A stretch of DNA of 56,979 nt from contig JALFIV010000005.1 of the NCBI GenBank assembly GCA_022775385.1, positions 1-56,979 of the forward strand. The letters are read 5' to 3'. How positions within the stretch are numbered: position 1 is the stretch's first letter; each line of letters begins with the position of its first letter. The stretch is from Clostridiales bacterium. Lineage in GTDB: Bacteria; Bacillota; Clostridia; Oscillospirales; Butyricicoccaceae. Below are positions 17,502 to 25,036 of this stretch, one piece after another. A program made the translations under genes and the position numbers. The notes under the pieces were generated by a model. The model saw nothing but the letters and a program-made list of their open reading frames with translations, did not search any database and had not been told where the DNA came from.

Positions 17502-17530
17502 AGTATAACACCAGCGCGGATAATTTGCAA
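17502..17530 (-). promoter_or_regulatory. Strong extended -10 promoter for hpf
   Basis: TTGCAA (17530-17525), 17 bases, then TATACT (17507-17502) preceded by TGT. The predicted transcript has a leader of about 110 bases before the hpf start codon. I see no recognisable riboswitch in that leader. Confidence 0.75.
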
Positions 17531-17624
17531 TAGTATTGTGCAAGATTTCCATCGTAATTTATTTGTATGTCTTTCGATTTGTCAGAATGCACAATTTGTT
17601 TCAATTTGTCCAGAAAAAACAAAT

Positions 17625-17655
17625 AAAAAAGCATCCTGCCATACAGACAGGATGC
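17625..17655 (-). terminator. Terminator after the fumarase alpha gene
   Basis: GCATCCTGTC on the minus strand pairs with GGCAGGATGC around a short loop (stem ends at 17655 and 17631), followed by TTTTTT. It lies 17 bases after the stop codon and ends the amidohydrolase-fumarase transcript before hpf. Confidence 0.85.
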
Positions 17656-17672
17656 AGATGGATGGTTTGTTA

Positions 17673-18515
17673 TCAGATTGTACCTTCGGCGTGACGGGTG
17701 ACGTGGCAGCCGATATTGACGACGCACGGCAGACCGGCAATATGTGTCGGGAACGGCTCAATCGCGGCCATAAGCGCAGTGACCGATCCGCCGAGTCCCT
17801 GCGGTCCGATGCCGAGCTTGTTGACACGGTCGATGATCTCTTTCTCCATCTCCGCATAGAACGGGTTCTCGTTGAACTTGCCGACTTCGCGCATCAGACC
17901 GCGCTTAGCGAGATAAGCCGCCTTATCGGAGGTTCCGCCCAGTCCGACACCGATGATGATCGGCGGGCACGGATTGGAGCCTGCGCGATCACAGCAGTCG
18001 ACAACAAACTGAATAATGTCCTCGCGGGTTGCAGCCGGGGTGAACATCTTCATCGCGGACATGTTTTCGCTGCCGAATCCCTTCGGCGCGACCGTGATGT
18101 GAATCTGATCTCCCTCAACAATGCGGGTATACAAAATCGGCGGGGTATTATCATTGGTGTTGACGCGGTCGAGCGGATCGCGTACGACGGAGAGGCGCAG
18201 ATAGCCCTCGACATATCCCTGACGGACACCTTCTTCTACGGCGTCTTCCAGCAGACCGCCGGTGATATGAACGTCCTGACCGACCTCAACAAAAACGACT
18301 GCCATACCGGTATCCTGACAGATCGGCACACGGTTTGCGGCGGCGATATCACAGTTCTCGACCATTTTGCTGAAGATTTCACAGCCGACAGGAGATTTTT
18401 CTTTTTTCTGTCCGTCAATGTAGGACTGACGAACATCGGCCGGCAAAACATAGTTTGCATCCATGCAAAGATCACGAACCAGTTTGGTGATGTCTTTCGC
18501 TTTAATTGTACGCAT
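17673..18515 (-). CDS. Class I fumarate hydratase (or related hydro-lyase) alpha subunit
   Basis: The protein is 280 residues and corresponds to the N-terminal [4Fe-4S] half of two-subunit class I fumarases or L(+)-tartrate dehydratases. Likely cluster ligands are Cys66 (PICQDTG), Cys183 (SNPCPPIIIGVGLGG) and Cys270 (VNIGCHVTRH). Fumarases of this class hydrate fumarate to malate and are oxygen sensitive. The beta subunit normally follows directly, but here a terminator follows and no beta gene is in the window. The gene overlaps the end of the upstream amidohydrolase by 14 bases, so the two are co-transcribed. Fumarase is the likeliest activity, but tartrate dehydratase alpha cannot be excluded. 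Confidence 0.87.
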   Translation of the reverse strand: MRTIKAKDITKLVRDLCMDANYVLPADVRQSYIDGQKKEKSPVGCEIFSKMVENCDIAAANRVPICQDTGMAVVFVEVGQDVHITGGLLEDAVEEGVRQGYVEGYLRLSVVRDPLDRVNTNDNTPPILYTRIVEGDQIHITVAPKGFGSENMSAMKMFTPAATREDIIQFVVDCCDRAGSNPCPPIIIGVGLGGTSDKAAYLAKRGLMREVGKFNENPFYAEMEKEIIDRVNKLGIGPQGLGGSVTALMAAIEPFPTHIAGLPCVVNIGCHVTRHAEGTI

Positions 18516-19680
18516 TTATTGTTCCTCCTGTAATACAAGTTCCATCGGCAAAAACTGCCGTAATTGTTGAGCGGTATTCCAGCGGATCACCGCTGAATAC
18601 AACCAGATCCGCGTCTTTTCCGGTTTTGATGGAACCTACGCGGTCGGCAATGCCGGCAATCTCGGCCGGTACAATGGTGATGGCGCGCAGAGCCTGCATC
18701 GGTTCCATGCCGGCTTTCACCGCTGACAGCGCACAGTGCAGAATATGCTTGAGCGGCGTCTCGGGATGGTCGGTGATCAGCGCGGTCGGAATGCCTGCGT
18801 CCGTCAGCAGTTTGGGAGATGCCTCCGAGAGATTGGCAAGTTCCGGCTTGGAGCGGTCGGTCAGGCACGGTCCGGCGCAGATGCGGATGCCGGGTTCCTC
18901 AGTCAGAATATCCGCGACCAAATGCGCTTCCGTACCGTGTATAATTACAGCGTCCAGCTGAAATTCCTTTGCGATGCGCAGGGCGGTAAAAATATCATCC
19001 GCGCGATGCGCGTGAAAATGCGCTTGACAGCTGCGGTCAAGCACCGGAATGAGCGCTTCAAATTTGCTGTCATAATCCGGCGCATCGGATGGGTCTTCGG
19101 CATGCTGTTTGCGGGTTTTGTATTCCTGCGCCCGCATCAGTGTGTCCCGGATCAGAGAGGCGGTCGCCATCCGTGTGACCGGAGATTCTTCTTTTTCATT
19201 GTAGCAGGATTTTGGATTCTCGCCGAGGGCAAATTTGACGGCGCACGGCGCGCGCAGAATCATATCGTCAATGCGGCGGCCGCAGGTTTTGATGGCGGCG
19301 ATCTGTCCGCCGATCGGATTGCAGCTGCCCGGAGAGACCAGACAGGCAGTGACGCCCGCACAAAGGGCTTCGCGGAAGCTCCGTTCCATCGGATTGATGC
19401 CGTCGATGACACGGAGCTGCGGGAGAATCGGATCGGTATCCTCGTTCCCGTCCTCCCCTTCAAATCCGAGCGCATCCTCAAACAATCCCAGATGGGTGTG
19501 CGCATCGACAAAGCCGGGCAGAATCCATCCGCCGCCGGCATCCCATACCGTGTCCTCAGGCGTTCCCGGGAACTCCTCCATGGGACCGATGCGTCCGATT
19601 TTCTTATCCGTGATTTCGACAAATCCGCACGAAATGGGATCGGATTCCATCGAAACAACACGACCATTGCAGATAAACAT
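18502..19680 (-). CDS. Amidohydrolase (imidazolonepropionase-like metal-dependent hydrolase)
   Basis: The protein is 392 residues with a dihydroorotase/imidazolonepropionase-type composite fold. An N-terminal beta-sandwich strand set leads to GFVDAHTHLG (metal ligands His61 and His63). HFHAHRADD, IHGTEAH and ALITDHPETP supply the later histidines and the aspartate. The C-terminal GSIKTGKDADLVVFSGDPLE returns to the sandwich. The substrate is unknown: it could be a cyclic amide or another C-N bond. It precedes and overlaps the fumarase alpha gene, which suggests a shared pathway, perhaps breakdown of a compound that yields fumarate. That link is speculation. A GGGG run lies 6-10 bases before ATG. 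Confidence 0.85.
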   Translation of the reverse strand: MFICNGRVVSMESDPISCGFVEITDKKIGRIGPMEEFPGTPEDTVWDAGGGWILPGFVDAHTHLGLFEDALGFEGEDGNEDTDPILPQLRVIDGINPMERSFREALCAGVTACLVSPGSCNPIGGQIAAIKTCGRRIDDMILRAPCAVKFALGENPKSCYNEKEESPVTRMATASLIRDTLMRAQEYKTRKQHAEDPSDAPDYDSKFEALIPVLDRSCQAHFHAHRADDIFTALRIAKEFQLDAVIIHGTEAHLVADILTEEPGIRICAGPCLTDRSKPELANLSEASPKLLTDAGIPTALITDHPETPLKHILHCALSAVKAGMEPMQALRAITIVPAEIAGIADRVGSIKTGKDADLVVFSGDPLEYRSTITAVFADGTCITGGTINAYN

Positions 19681-19736
19681 AGTTTTTCCCCGTTCAATTC
19701 TATTTGACAGTAATTGGATGTCGTGGTACGATAAAT

Positions 19737-19769
19737 ACGGTGATAGACTTCTATCATCTATGCACCGTT
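19737..19769. promoter_or_regulatory. Palindromic site upstream of the amidohydrolase-fumarase operon
   Basis: TGATAGACTTCTATCA (19741-19756) is a perfect 7+2+7 inverted repeat, 60 bases before the amidohydrolase start. ACGGTG and CACCGT flank it and could extend it as an imperfect outer stem. It is either an operator for a dimeric regulator or a leader hairpin. I could not find a convincing promoter next to it. Confidence 0.4.
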
Positions 19770-19845
19770 CATATCTTTATCCCCACAATCCAATCTGCTC
19801 TTCGGCACTGCGTCGGAGAGCACTTTTTTGCTGTCACACCAGCGC

Positions 19846-19875
19846 TTAAAAATGCCGCCAAAAACGGCGGCATTT
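19846..19875 (-). terminator. Terminator after the S1-domain protein gene
   Basis: AAATGCCGCC and GGCGGCATTT form a perfect 10-bp stem (19875-19866 with 19859-19850), continuing into TTAA, 8 bases downstream of the stop codon. It ends the spoVB-to-S1 gene cluster. Confidence 0.85.
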
Positions 19876-19883
19876 GAGTATTC

Positions 19884-20369
19884 TCATTTCCGGCGTCTCG
19901 AGCCACTTTTTCTGTCCATATTGTGACGAATATCGGACATACGGCTTTCGCTGTCCTGCATAAAGTGCTTGAGCTTATCCTCAAACGAAAGAGAGGTATT
20001 TGCGGTATCGCTTCTGCTGTCTGCTGCCGCATACGTACCGCGGCGCGGTGCACTGTTTCCTCTCGGACGGCGCGGTGCCGGACGGTCGGACGGCGCAGCG
20101 CTGCGGCTGTTTTCCTGCTGCGGAGCGTTTTCGCGCGGCAGCGCCTTTTTGATGGAGAGATTGATTCTTCCATTCTCGTCAATTGCGATAATCTTTACCT
20201 TGACATCCTGTCCCTCTGTCAGATGATCGTGGATATCATTGACATACGAACGCGAAACTTCTGAAATATGTACCAGACCGGTCTTTTTGGAATCCAGTGC
20301 GACGAACGCACCAAACTTCGTAATGCCGGTTACTTTTCCGGTTACGACTTCACCTACGGTTAACCCCAT
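19884..20369 (-). CDS. S1-domain RNA-binding protein (YabR-like)
   Basis: The protein is 161 residues. Residues ~1-75 are a single S1 OB-fold domain (VGEVVTGKVTGITKFGAFVAL, then GLVHISEVS and INLSIKKAL). A low-complexity tail rich in Arg, Pro, Ser and Ala follows, with a small helical patch (FEDKLKHFMQDSESRM) and a basic end. In Bacillus the equivalent gene yabR also follows divIC. The role is unclear, probably RNA or ribosome binding. ATG at 20369 is chosen because GGAGGAG lies upstream. A GTG at 20417, overlapping the divIC stop, is an alternative. Confidence 0.85.
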   Translation of the reverse strand: MGLTVGEVVTGKVTGITKFGAFVALDSKKTGLVHISEVSRSYVNDIHDHLTEGQDVKVKIIAIDENGRINLSIKKALPRENAPQQENSRSAAPSDRPAPRRPRGNSAPRRGTYAAADSRSDTANTSLSFEDKLKHFMQDSESRMSDIRHNMDRKSGSRRRK

Positions 20370-20413
20370 ACTATTTGTATTTACTCCTCCATGATAATGT
20401 GAAACAAGTGTGC

Positions 20414-20704
20414 TCACTGTTTTGAGCTGTCGATATATACCTTCTCGCCGGGAGAAGCGTATCCCAGCACATCGCGGGCAATTTTGGCAATGGCCTCATC
20501 CGAGTCGCTGTCCAGCTGTGACTCCTCGAGTTCCTTGTTCGCCAGCTGTTTTCTGGAAATTTCATCATCCAGCTTTTCGCTCTGTACACGAAGATCGGTA
20601 ACCTGAAGATGAAGGGAAATCAGCTGTGCACCGAAAAGCAGGCAGAAAACAATGATTGCAATCCGCATCAGAACTACCGGACGTATTCTGCGTCTTCTTT
20701 CCAT
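20414..20704 (-). CDS. divIC: Septum formation initiator family protein (DivIC/FtsB-like)
   Basis: The protein is 96 residues: a basic N-terminus, one membrane helix (~12-32), a coiled coil (~33-65) and a short extracellular end. DivIC joins DivIB and FtsL at the division septum and helps activate cell-wall synthesis. The VLGYASPGEKVYID ending resembles the DivIC/FtsB family (a GY..P.E pattern). It lies in the conserved yabQ-divIC-S1 order. Confidence 0.88.
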   Translation of the reverse strand: MERRRRIRPVVLMRIAIIVFCLLFGAQLISLHLQVTDLRVQSEKLDDEISRKQLANKELEESQLDSDSDEAIAKIARDVLGYASPGEKVYIDSSKQ

Positions 20705-20735
20705 AGATCCCCCTCCTTCATTACCAAACTTAAAT

Positions 20736-21194
20736 TTATTTTAACCGATTTGCAAAAAAAATGGAAGTGCTTTTTCCCGCTTTCTTGTTTTTTTTCCGTA
20801 AATTTTCTTTTGCACGGGATAAGCGGTGTGCTTTGAGCCATGCCAGTGATTGATGCAGAAGCCGTGCGGCGGCATGAATTACACGGGCGGAAATCCGAAG
20901 AACAGCGCGGAGGAGCCGCCGCAGGATGCGTCCTGCCGTCTGTTCCCACAGCACGGCGCCGAACAGGAACATGATAAGCATGTACCCGCGCAGGGTATCC
21001 TGAACAACACTGACCGATGTGAGAAACAGGAGGAGCGAACAGACTGCCAGCAGAAAGAAGTCGCAAAAGAATCGAACCGACCGTCGATTCGACAGGGTGC
21101 ATACGGAAAGAAGATCGGAAACGAGCGCCCCGATCATCCCGGCGGTTAGAAAGCAGGCGCTGCTCCACAGCTGAGGGATCAATTCCGTATTCAT
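20736..21194 (-). CDS. yabQ: Spore cortex protein YabQ
   Basis: The protein is 152 residues with three to four membrane helices in the first ~90 residues and a basic tail. YabQ is a membrane protein of the forespore outer membrane needed for cortex formation in Bacillus. The hydrophobic pattern, the length and its position between yabP and divIC support the call, since sequence similarity in this family is low. It overlaps yabP by 4 bases. A larger reading frame over the same stretch in another frame (20674-21252) lacks any family match. Confidence 0.82.
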   Translation of the reverse strand: MNTELIPQLWSSACFLTAGMIGALVSDLLSVCTLSNRRSVRFFCDFFLLAVCSLLLFLTSVSVVQDTLRGYMLIMFLFGAVLWEQTAGRILRRLLRAVLRISARVIHAAARLLHQSLAWLKAHRLSRAKENLRKKNKKAGKSTSIFFANRLK

Positions 21195-21478
21195 CGGAAC
21201 AGCCGTCCCAAAAAGCTCCCGCGAACCACATCATCATATTCGATCGCCTCAATCTGTCCGGTCAGACTGAGATCGCCGGTGTCCAGACTGAGCTGATCCA
21301 CATGCATCCGTTCGCCGCGTATGGTCAGCGTCCCCAGATCGGTATTCAGGATGACCTGAGAATCGTCAAACGTGACGACATCCTTGATGCCGGAAAGTGA
21401 CATCCGGCTCCGATCCTGCAGGGTGAGTCCGTGCGGCATTGCCGGACTTTCCTTTTTGCTCTGGCTCTCTCGTCCCAT
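21191..21478 (-). CDS. yabP: Sporulation protein YabP
   Basis: The protein is 95 residues. The family core is LQDRSRMSLSGIKDVVTFDDSQVILNT (in part) with LTIRGERMHVDQLSLDTGDLSLTGQIEAIEY, a beta-rich YabP/YqfC domain. YabP is needed with YabQ for spore cortex assembly. ATG at 21478 has AAAGGGG upstream and is preferred over an in-frame codon at 21514. A mother-cell sigma-E-like promoter lies about 50 bases upstream. Confidence 0.9.
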   Translation of the reverse strand: MGRESQSKKESPAMPHGLTLQDRSRMSLSGIKDVVTFDDSQVILNTDLGTLTIRGERMHVDQLSLDTGDLSLTGQIEAIEYDDVVRGSFLGRLFR

Positions 21479-21530
21479 ACGCACTTTTGTCCCCTTTCCG
21501 CCAAACACAAACACCGAAACGCCTGGTTAC

Positions 21531-21559
21531 ACTCTATGCGCTCCGGTGCAGTGTTATGC
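21531..21559 (-). promoter_or_regulatory. Candidate sigma-E (mother-cell) promoter for yabP-yabQ
   Basis: On the minus strand GCATAAC (21559-21553), 14 bases, then CATAGAGT (21538-21531). This resembles the sigma-E pattern of an ATA-containing -35 and a CATACAAT-like -10 with ~14-base spacing. The site sits in the 86-base gap before yabP, the one sizeable gap in this cluster. In B. subtilis yabP and yabQ are, to my knowledge, sigma-E dependent. Confidence 0.5.
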
Positions 21560-21564
21560 AGATT

Positions 21565-21804
21565 TTAGAGTTCCCGGTACAGGGCGGAAGCATCATTTTT
21601 TAGAACATGCTCGGCGATTGCAAGGACTTCCACCTTCAGGGTGCGGCTTCCAAAGGAGATCTCAATGATATCTCCGTCTTTGACCTGATAGGACGCCTTT
21701 GCCGGCTTCCCATTGACCGTGATGCGGTCGTTGTCACAGGCCTCATTGGCAATGGTTCTGCGCTTGATCAGGCGCGATACCTTTAAATACTTATCCAGTC
21801 TCAT
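21565..21804 (-). CDS. rqcP: S4-domain RNA-binding protein RqcP (YabO)
   Basis: The protein is 79 residues and almost entirely one S4 domain: MRLDKYLKVSRLIKRRTIANEAC, then NGKPAKASYQVKDGDIIEI. RqcP binds stalled large ribosomal subunits with tRNA and RqcH and supports alanine tailing in bacterial ribosome quality control. It overlaps the hup stop by 4 bases. The synteny mazG-hup-rqcP-yabP is common in Clostridia. Confidence 0.92.
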   Translation of the reverse strand: MRLDKYLKVSRLIKRRTIANEACDNDRITVNGKPAKASYQVKDGDIIEISFGSRTLKVEVLAIAEHVLKNDASALYREL

Positions 21805-22079
21805 CGTTGATTCACCTTTTCCTTTAATTGTTTTCCCGGACGGAATGCCGGAACGCAGGCGGCAGGCATGGTCTCCGTCGTGCCCGTTCGGAGCGAGTGC
21901 ACGCGGCGTGCGCTGCGCTCCCTTGTCTCAAACACGCCGAATCCGACAAAATTCAGCTTATCACCCTCGGCCAGCACATCTCCGATGCCGCCCAGAATCG
22001 CATTCAGCATTTCTTCCGTATGTTTTTTGGTATTTCCGGTCTGTTCCGCAATACGTGCGACAAATTCCGCTTTTTTCAT
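21801..22079 (-). CDS. hup: HU-family DNA-binding protein
   Basis: The protein is 92 residues. It begins MKKAEFVARIAEQTG and has the HU core GDKLNFVGFGVFETRERSAR, followed by a DNA-binding arm that is less typical than usual (HSLRTGTTETMPAACVPAF instead of RNPxTG...IPA). HU compacts DNA as a dimer. The start at 22079 overlaps the mazG stop (ATGA). An earlier in-frame codon at 22103 is within mazG and unlikely. The arm has RTGT rather than NPQTG, so DNA affinity may differ from the canonical protein. Confidence 0.9.
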   Translation of the reverse strand: MKKAEFVARIAEQTGNTKKHTEEMLNAILGGIGDVLAEGDKLNFVGFGVFETRERSARRVHSLRTGTTETMPAACVPAFRPGKQLKEKVNQR

Positions 22080-22864
22080 GCGTTGGTTTTCCCCTCGTTC
22101 CACAGTGCGGTCATTTCATCCAGACTCATCTCCGAAAGCGGTCTTCCCTGTTCCTCTGCTTTGGACTCCACATAGGAAAACCGACGGATGAATTTCTCAC
22201 ATGTCAGCTCCAGTGCGCGCTCGGCGTCCACCTCGGCAAAGCGTGCGACCTTGGCAGTGGCAAACAGCAGGTCGCCGATCTCCTCTGAGATGTCGCCGTC
22301 TCCGTCCATGGCACGCTCGACCTCATCCAGTTCCTCATGTACCTTTTGGATGGCATCTTTGACGTCAGCCCATTCAAATCCGCTTTTTGCGGCTTTTTTC
22401 TGGATTTTCTGCGCACGGATCAGCGACGGCAGTGTCCGCGCAACGCTGTTGAGCGTATCGGTCACGGATTCCTGATGCTTTTCCGTCATTTTCAGATCGT
22501 CCCAGTTGTTCAGTATTTCATCCGTCTCCGAAACCTCGACATTGCCGAATACATGCGGATGCCGATAGATCATTTTTTTGCAGATGCCGTCGATCACATC
22601 GTCAATCTCAAACACGCCGCGCTCTTTTTCGATCTGCGCATGGAATACCACCTGAAACAGCACATCGCCCAGTTCTTCCTTGAGCAGGTCGGTATCCTCC
22701 GTGTCAATTGCCTCACAGACCTCGTAGGTCTCCTCAATGAAGCTCTGACGGATGGATTTGTGGTCCTGCGCACGATCCCACAGACAGCCGTTTTCCGAGC
22801 GGAGGATTTCCATCACACGGAGCAGATCCTCAAAGGTATACTTGTTTTTAAACGTAAAATCCAT
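22076..22864 (-). CDS. mazG: Nucleoside triphosphate pyrophosphohydrolase MazG
   Basis: The protein is 262 residues with two MazG domains. The first has SFIEETYEVCEAID and LKEELGDVLFQVVFHA. The second has VHEELDEVERAMDG and SEEIGDLLFATAKVAR. The glutamates and aspartates in these EEx2E and Ex2D-type motifs bind magnesium. MazG hydrolyses NTPs to NMPs and is thought to clear abnormal nucleotides. ATG at 22864 follows AAAGGAAA. In-frame codons up to 23131 lie inside the flippase gene and do not match the family. Confidence 0.94.
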   Translation of the reverse strand: MDFTFKNKYTFEDLLRVMEILRSENGCLWDRAQDHKSIRQSFIEETYEVCEAIDTEDTDLLKEELGDVLFQVVFHAQIEKERGVFEIDDVIDGICKKMIYRHPHVFGNVEVSETDEILNNWDDLKMTEKHQESVTDTLNSVARTLPSLIRAQKIQKKAAKSGFEWADVKDAIQKVHEELDEVERAMDGDGDISEEIGDLLFATAKVARFAEVDAERALELTCEKFIRRFSYVESKAEEQGRPLSEMSLDEMTALWNEGKTNA

Positions 22865-22881
22865 TTTGATTTCCTTTCTGA

Positions 22882-24462
22882 TTATGGTAAGCGCAGAAGC
22901 AGCGCCAGTCGTTCGCCTCCCGGCAGCATGAGAACATCCTCCCGATGCAGCGCATGAAGGAGAAGCAGGGCGAGCAGATATAAAAAGACCATCCAAACTG
23001 CGCTCAAAACCAGAGAGATGAGCAGAGAATTGTTCTGCATCACAATCCGAAATACATGCATTCCCGACGCACACATCATGCAGGCGGCAAGAGAAATGCG
23101 CAGAGCCGGACGAATCACTGCCGGAACCCATTTCATTTTAGTATAAATTGCGAGAAGATTCAACAAGAGAATCACGCCAAAACAGATCAGTGTGCTCATC
23201 GGCGCCGCAAGAATGCCGATTTCCGGCTGTGCTGTCCAGTAATAGGACACGGCGAATTTGACCGCACATCCTGCCGCAGTTGTGCTCACCGTGATATCCG
23301 GACGGCCGATGGACTGCAGAACGGCAGTTGTCACCGAGGAGAGTCCCACCACCGCTTCACAGAAACCGAGGCAGACCAGAAGCGGGCAGGCGGCTGCAAT
23401 GCCGGATGGCTGAGAAGAAAACAGCAGCATGAGAAGCGGCTCGGCGAACACGGAGAGAACGGCACCGCAGGGGATGCAGACGAGCAGGGTCAGACGTACG
23501 GCGGAAGCCGCCAGACGACGGCAGGCCGCTTGCTGGTTTTTCGTCCACGCAGAGGCGATAGCGGGAAGAATACTGACCGAAACCGCACCCGAAAACGCCT
23601 GCGGAAGATGATACAGCGTCAGCGCCATGCCGGTATAGGCGCCATACTGTGCCGTCACCTCCGCCGTGCTTAAGCCGGTCAGCGGAAGGCGGCGGTACAG
23701 CAGTGCCATGTCCAGAAAACCGGATACGGTCATGACTGCCGCACCGAGCGTAACCGGAAAAAGATAGGAAAAAAAGCGCGAAAAGGTTTTCGGAACCCAA
23801 GGCTCCCGGTGAAACAGCGTTGCTATGATGCTGTGACGGACACTCCACACCAGATACAGCACGGCGATCAGTTCGCCGATTGTCACGCCGAGAACCGCAC
23901 CGGCGGCCGCGCCGGAGATCCCCCATCCGAATTCCAACGCCCGTCGCGCAAACAGCAGACCGAACAGCAGTTTTCCGACCGCCTCCAGCACCTGCGATAC
24001 CGACGTCGGTTCCATATTTCCCGTTCCCTGATACCACCCGCGCAGTCCGGCCTCCATGGTAACCAAAACGACGGCCGGTGCAATGGCAGTCAGACACAGT
24101 CCTGCCTCCGGTTCTCCGAACAAAACCGAGAGACGGTCCGACCCGATCGCCAGACCGAATGCAAGAACCATGGAAAACAGCGTGAACACCATCGTGATCC
24201 TGCATACCATCCGTCTGGCCTGATTGGATTTTCCGCGGGCGAGTGACTCGGATACCAGATAGGATTCTGCCACCGGGATTCCTGCCGCACAAATGACAAA
24301 CAGAATGGAAAAAAACTGCATGGCAAAGGAGAACATCCCCATCCCGCGGTCTCCGATCAGATTGGTCAGCGGAATTTTGAACAGCGCACCCAGTATTTTG
24401 ACGATACAGCCGGAGATCAAAAGCAGGATTGCTCCATGCATGTACCCTTTTTTGTCCTGCAT
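22882..24462 (-). CDS. SpoVB/MurJ-type polysaccharide flippase (MOP superfamily)
   Basis: The protein is 526 residues with about 14 membrane helices. The N-terminus (ILLLISGCIVKILGALFKIPLTNLIG, in two pieces around the first helix) and AAGIPVAESYLVSESLARG are characteristic of the SpoVB/YabM group of the MOP exporters, which move lipid-linked polysaccharide precursors across the membrane. In B. subtilis yabM has the same position upstream of mazG (yabN). A role in spore cortex or cell-wall precursor export is likely but not proven. It is the first gene of its cluster, and I saw no clear promoter in the ~80 bases upstream. Confidence 0.88.
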   Translation of the reverse strand: MQDKKGYMHGAILLLISGCIVKILGALFKIPLTNLIGDRGMGMFSFAMQFFSILFVICAAGIPVAESYLVSESLARGKSNQARRMVCRITMVFTLFSMVLAFGLAIGSDRLSVLFGEPEAGLCLTAIAPAVVLVTMEAGLRGWYQGTGNMEPTSVSQVLEAVGKLLFGLLFARRALEFGWGISGAAAGAVLGVTIGELIAVLYLVWSVRHSIIATLFHREPWVPKTFSRFFSYLFPVTLGAAVMTVSGFLDMALLYRRLPLTGLSTAEVTAQYGAYTGMALTLYHLPQAFSGAVSVSILPAIASAWTKNQQAACRRLAASAVRLTLLVCIPCGAVLSVFAEPLLMLLFSSQPSGIAAACPLLVCLGFCEAVVGLSSVTTAVLQSIGRPDITVSTTAAGCAVKFAVSYYWTAQPEIGILAAPMSTLICFGVILLLNLLAIYTKMKWVPAVIRPALRISLAACMMCASGMHVFRIVMQNNSLLISLVLSAVWMVFLYLLALLLLHALHREDVLMLPGGERLALLLRLP

Positions 24463-24533
24463 ACCGCACCTCCCCTTTTCCTTTTCAACAGCATATGAAT
24501 CAGAAAAAAGGTTTAGACGCCGCGGTATCGGAG

Positions 24534-24584
24534 AAAAAGAAACGACACCGCTCTGTGGATCGAGTTCTCACAGAATGGTGTCGT
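24534..24584 (-). terminator. Terminator after the recJ-to-zinc-ribbon operon
   Basis: On the minus strand ACGACACCATTCTGTG pairs with CACAGAGCGGTGTCGT (24583-24542), with small mismatches, followed by TTCTTTTTC. It lies about 20 bases beyond the stop codon of the zinc-ribbon gene. Confidence 0.82.
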
Positions 24585-24606
24585 TTTTCGTTAGTGTATC
24601 ACAGGA

Positions 24607-25011
24607 TTACAGTTTTGCACCGCATTCGCTGCAGAACGTGTCGCCCGCCTTGCATTCCTTTCCGCAGACCGGACATTTTGCGGCGGCTTTCAGATCGTTC
24701 AGCTTCTCACGCAGTTCCTCGATCTCCCGATGTTTCTCATCCAGCTTCTCGAGTTTTTCCTGCACGAGCTCCTGATCTGCCATCTCGCCGAGATGAGTAT
24801 CATAGAGCATCTTGCCGATTTCACGATACAAGCGGTCAACATCCGCGTTTAAATCGTAGATTTTCATGTTGATGCGGGTGGATTCCACCATGTCGGTTGC
24901 CTTTTTCCCCGCCGCATCCACTGCACGGGATGTGACTTCCTCCGTGCGGTCTGCCAGTCTCTCCGCAGAGGCGCGCATTCGGTGGAACAAGTCATTTACT
25001 CTCTGATCCAT
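24607..25011 (-). CDS. Coiled-coil protein with C-terminal zinc ribbon
   Basis: The protein is 134 residues. Residues ~1-105 are predicted to be helical and coiled-coil (many Glu, Lys, Arg and Leu in heptad spacing). The last ~25 residues form a zinc ribbon, CPVCGKECKAGDTFCSECG, with two CxxC pairs. Similar proteins are common in Clostridia but have no established function. Start at 25011 because AGAGGAG lies upstream. An in-frame start at 25053 is possible. It is the last gene of a long operon. Confidence 0.8.
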   Translation of the reverse strand: MDQRVNDLFHRMRASAERLADRTEEVTSRAVDAAGKKATDMVESTRINMKIYDLNADVDRLYREIGKMLYDTHLGEMADQELVQEKLEKLDEKHREIEELREKLNDLKAAAKCPVCGKECKAGDTFCSECGAKL

Positions 25012-25036
25012 ACATATTCTCCTCTCTGATTCTTGA

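Noticed and set aside
20674-21252. A 192-codon frame overlapping yabQ
   Set aside because: The yabQ frame fits the family length and membrane pattern and its synteny. This frame has neither.
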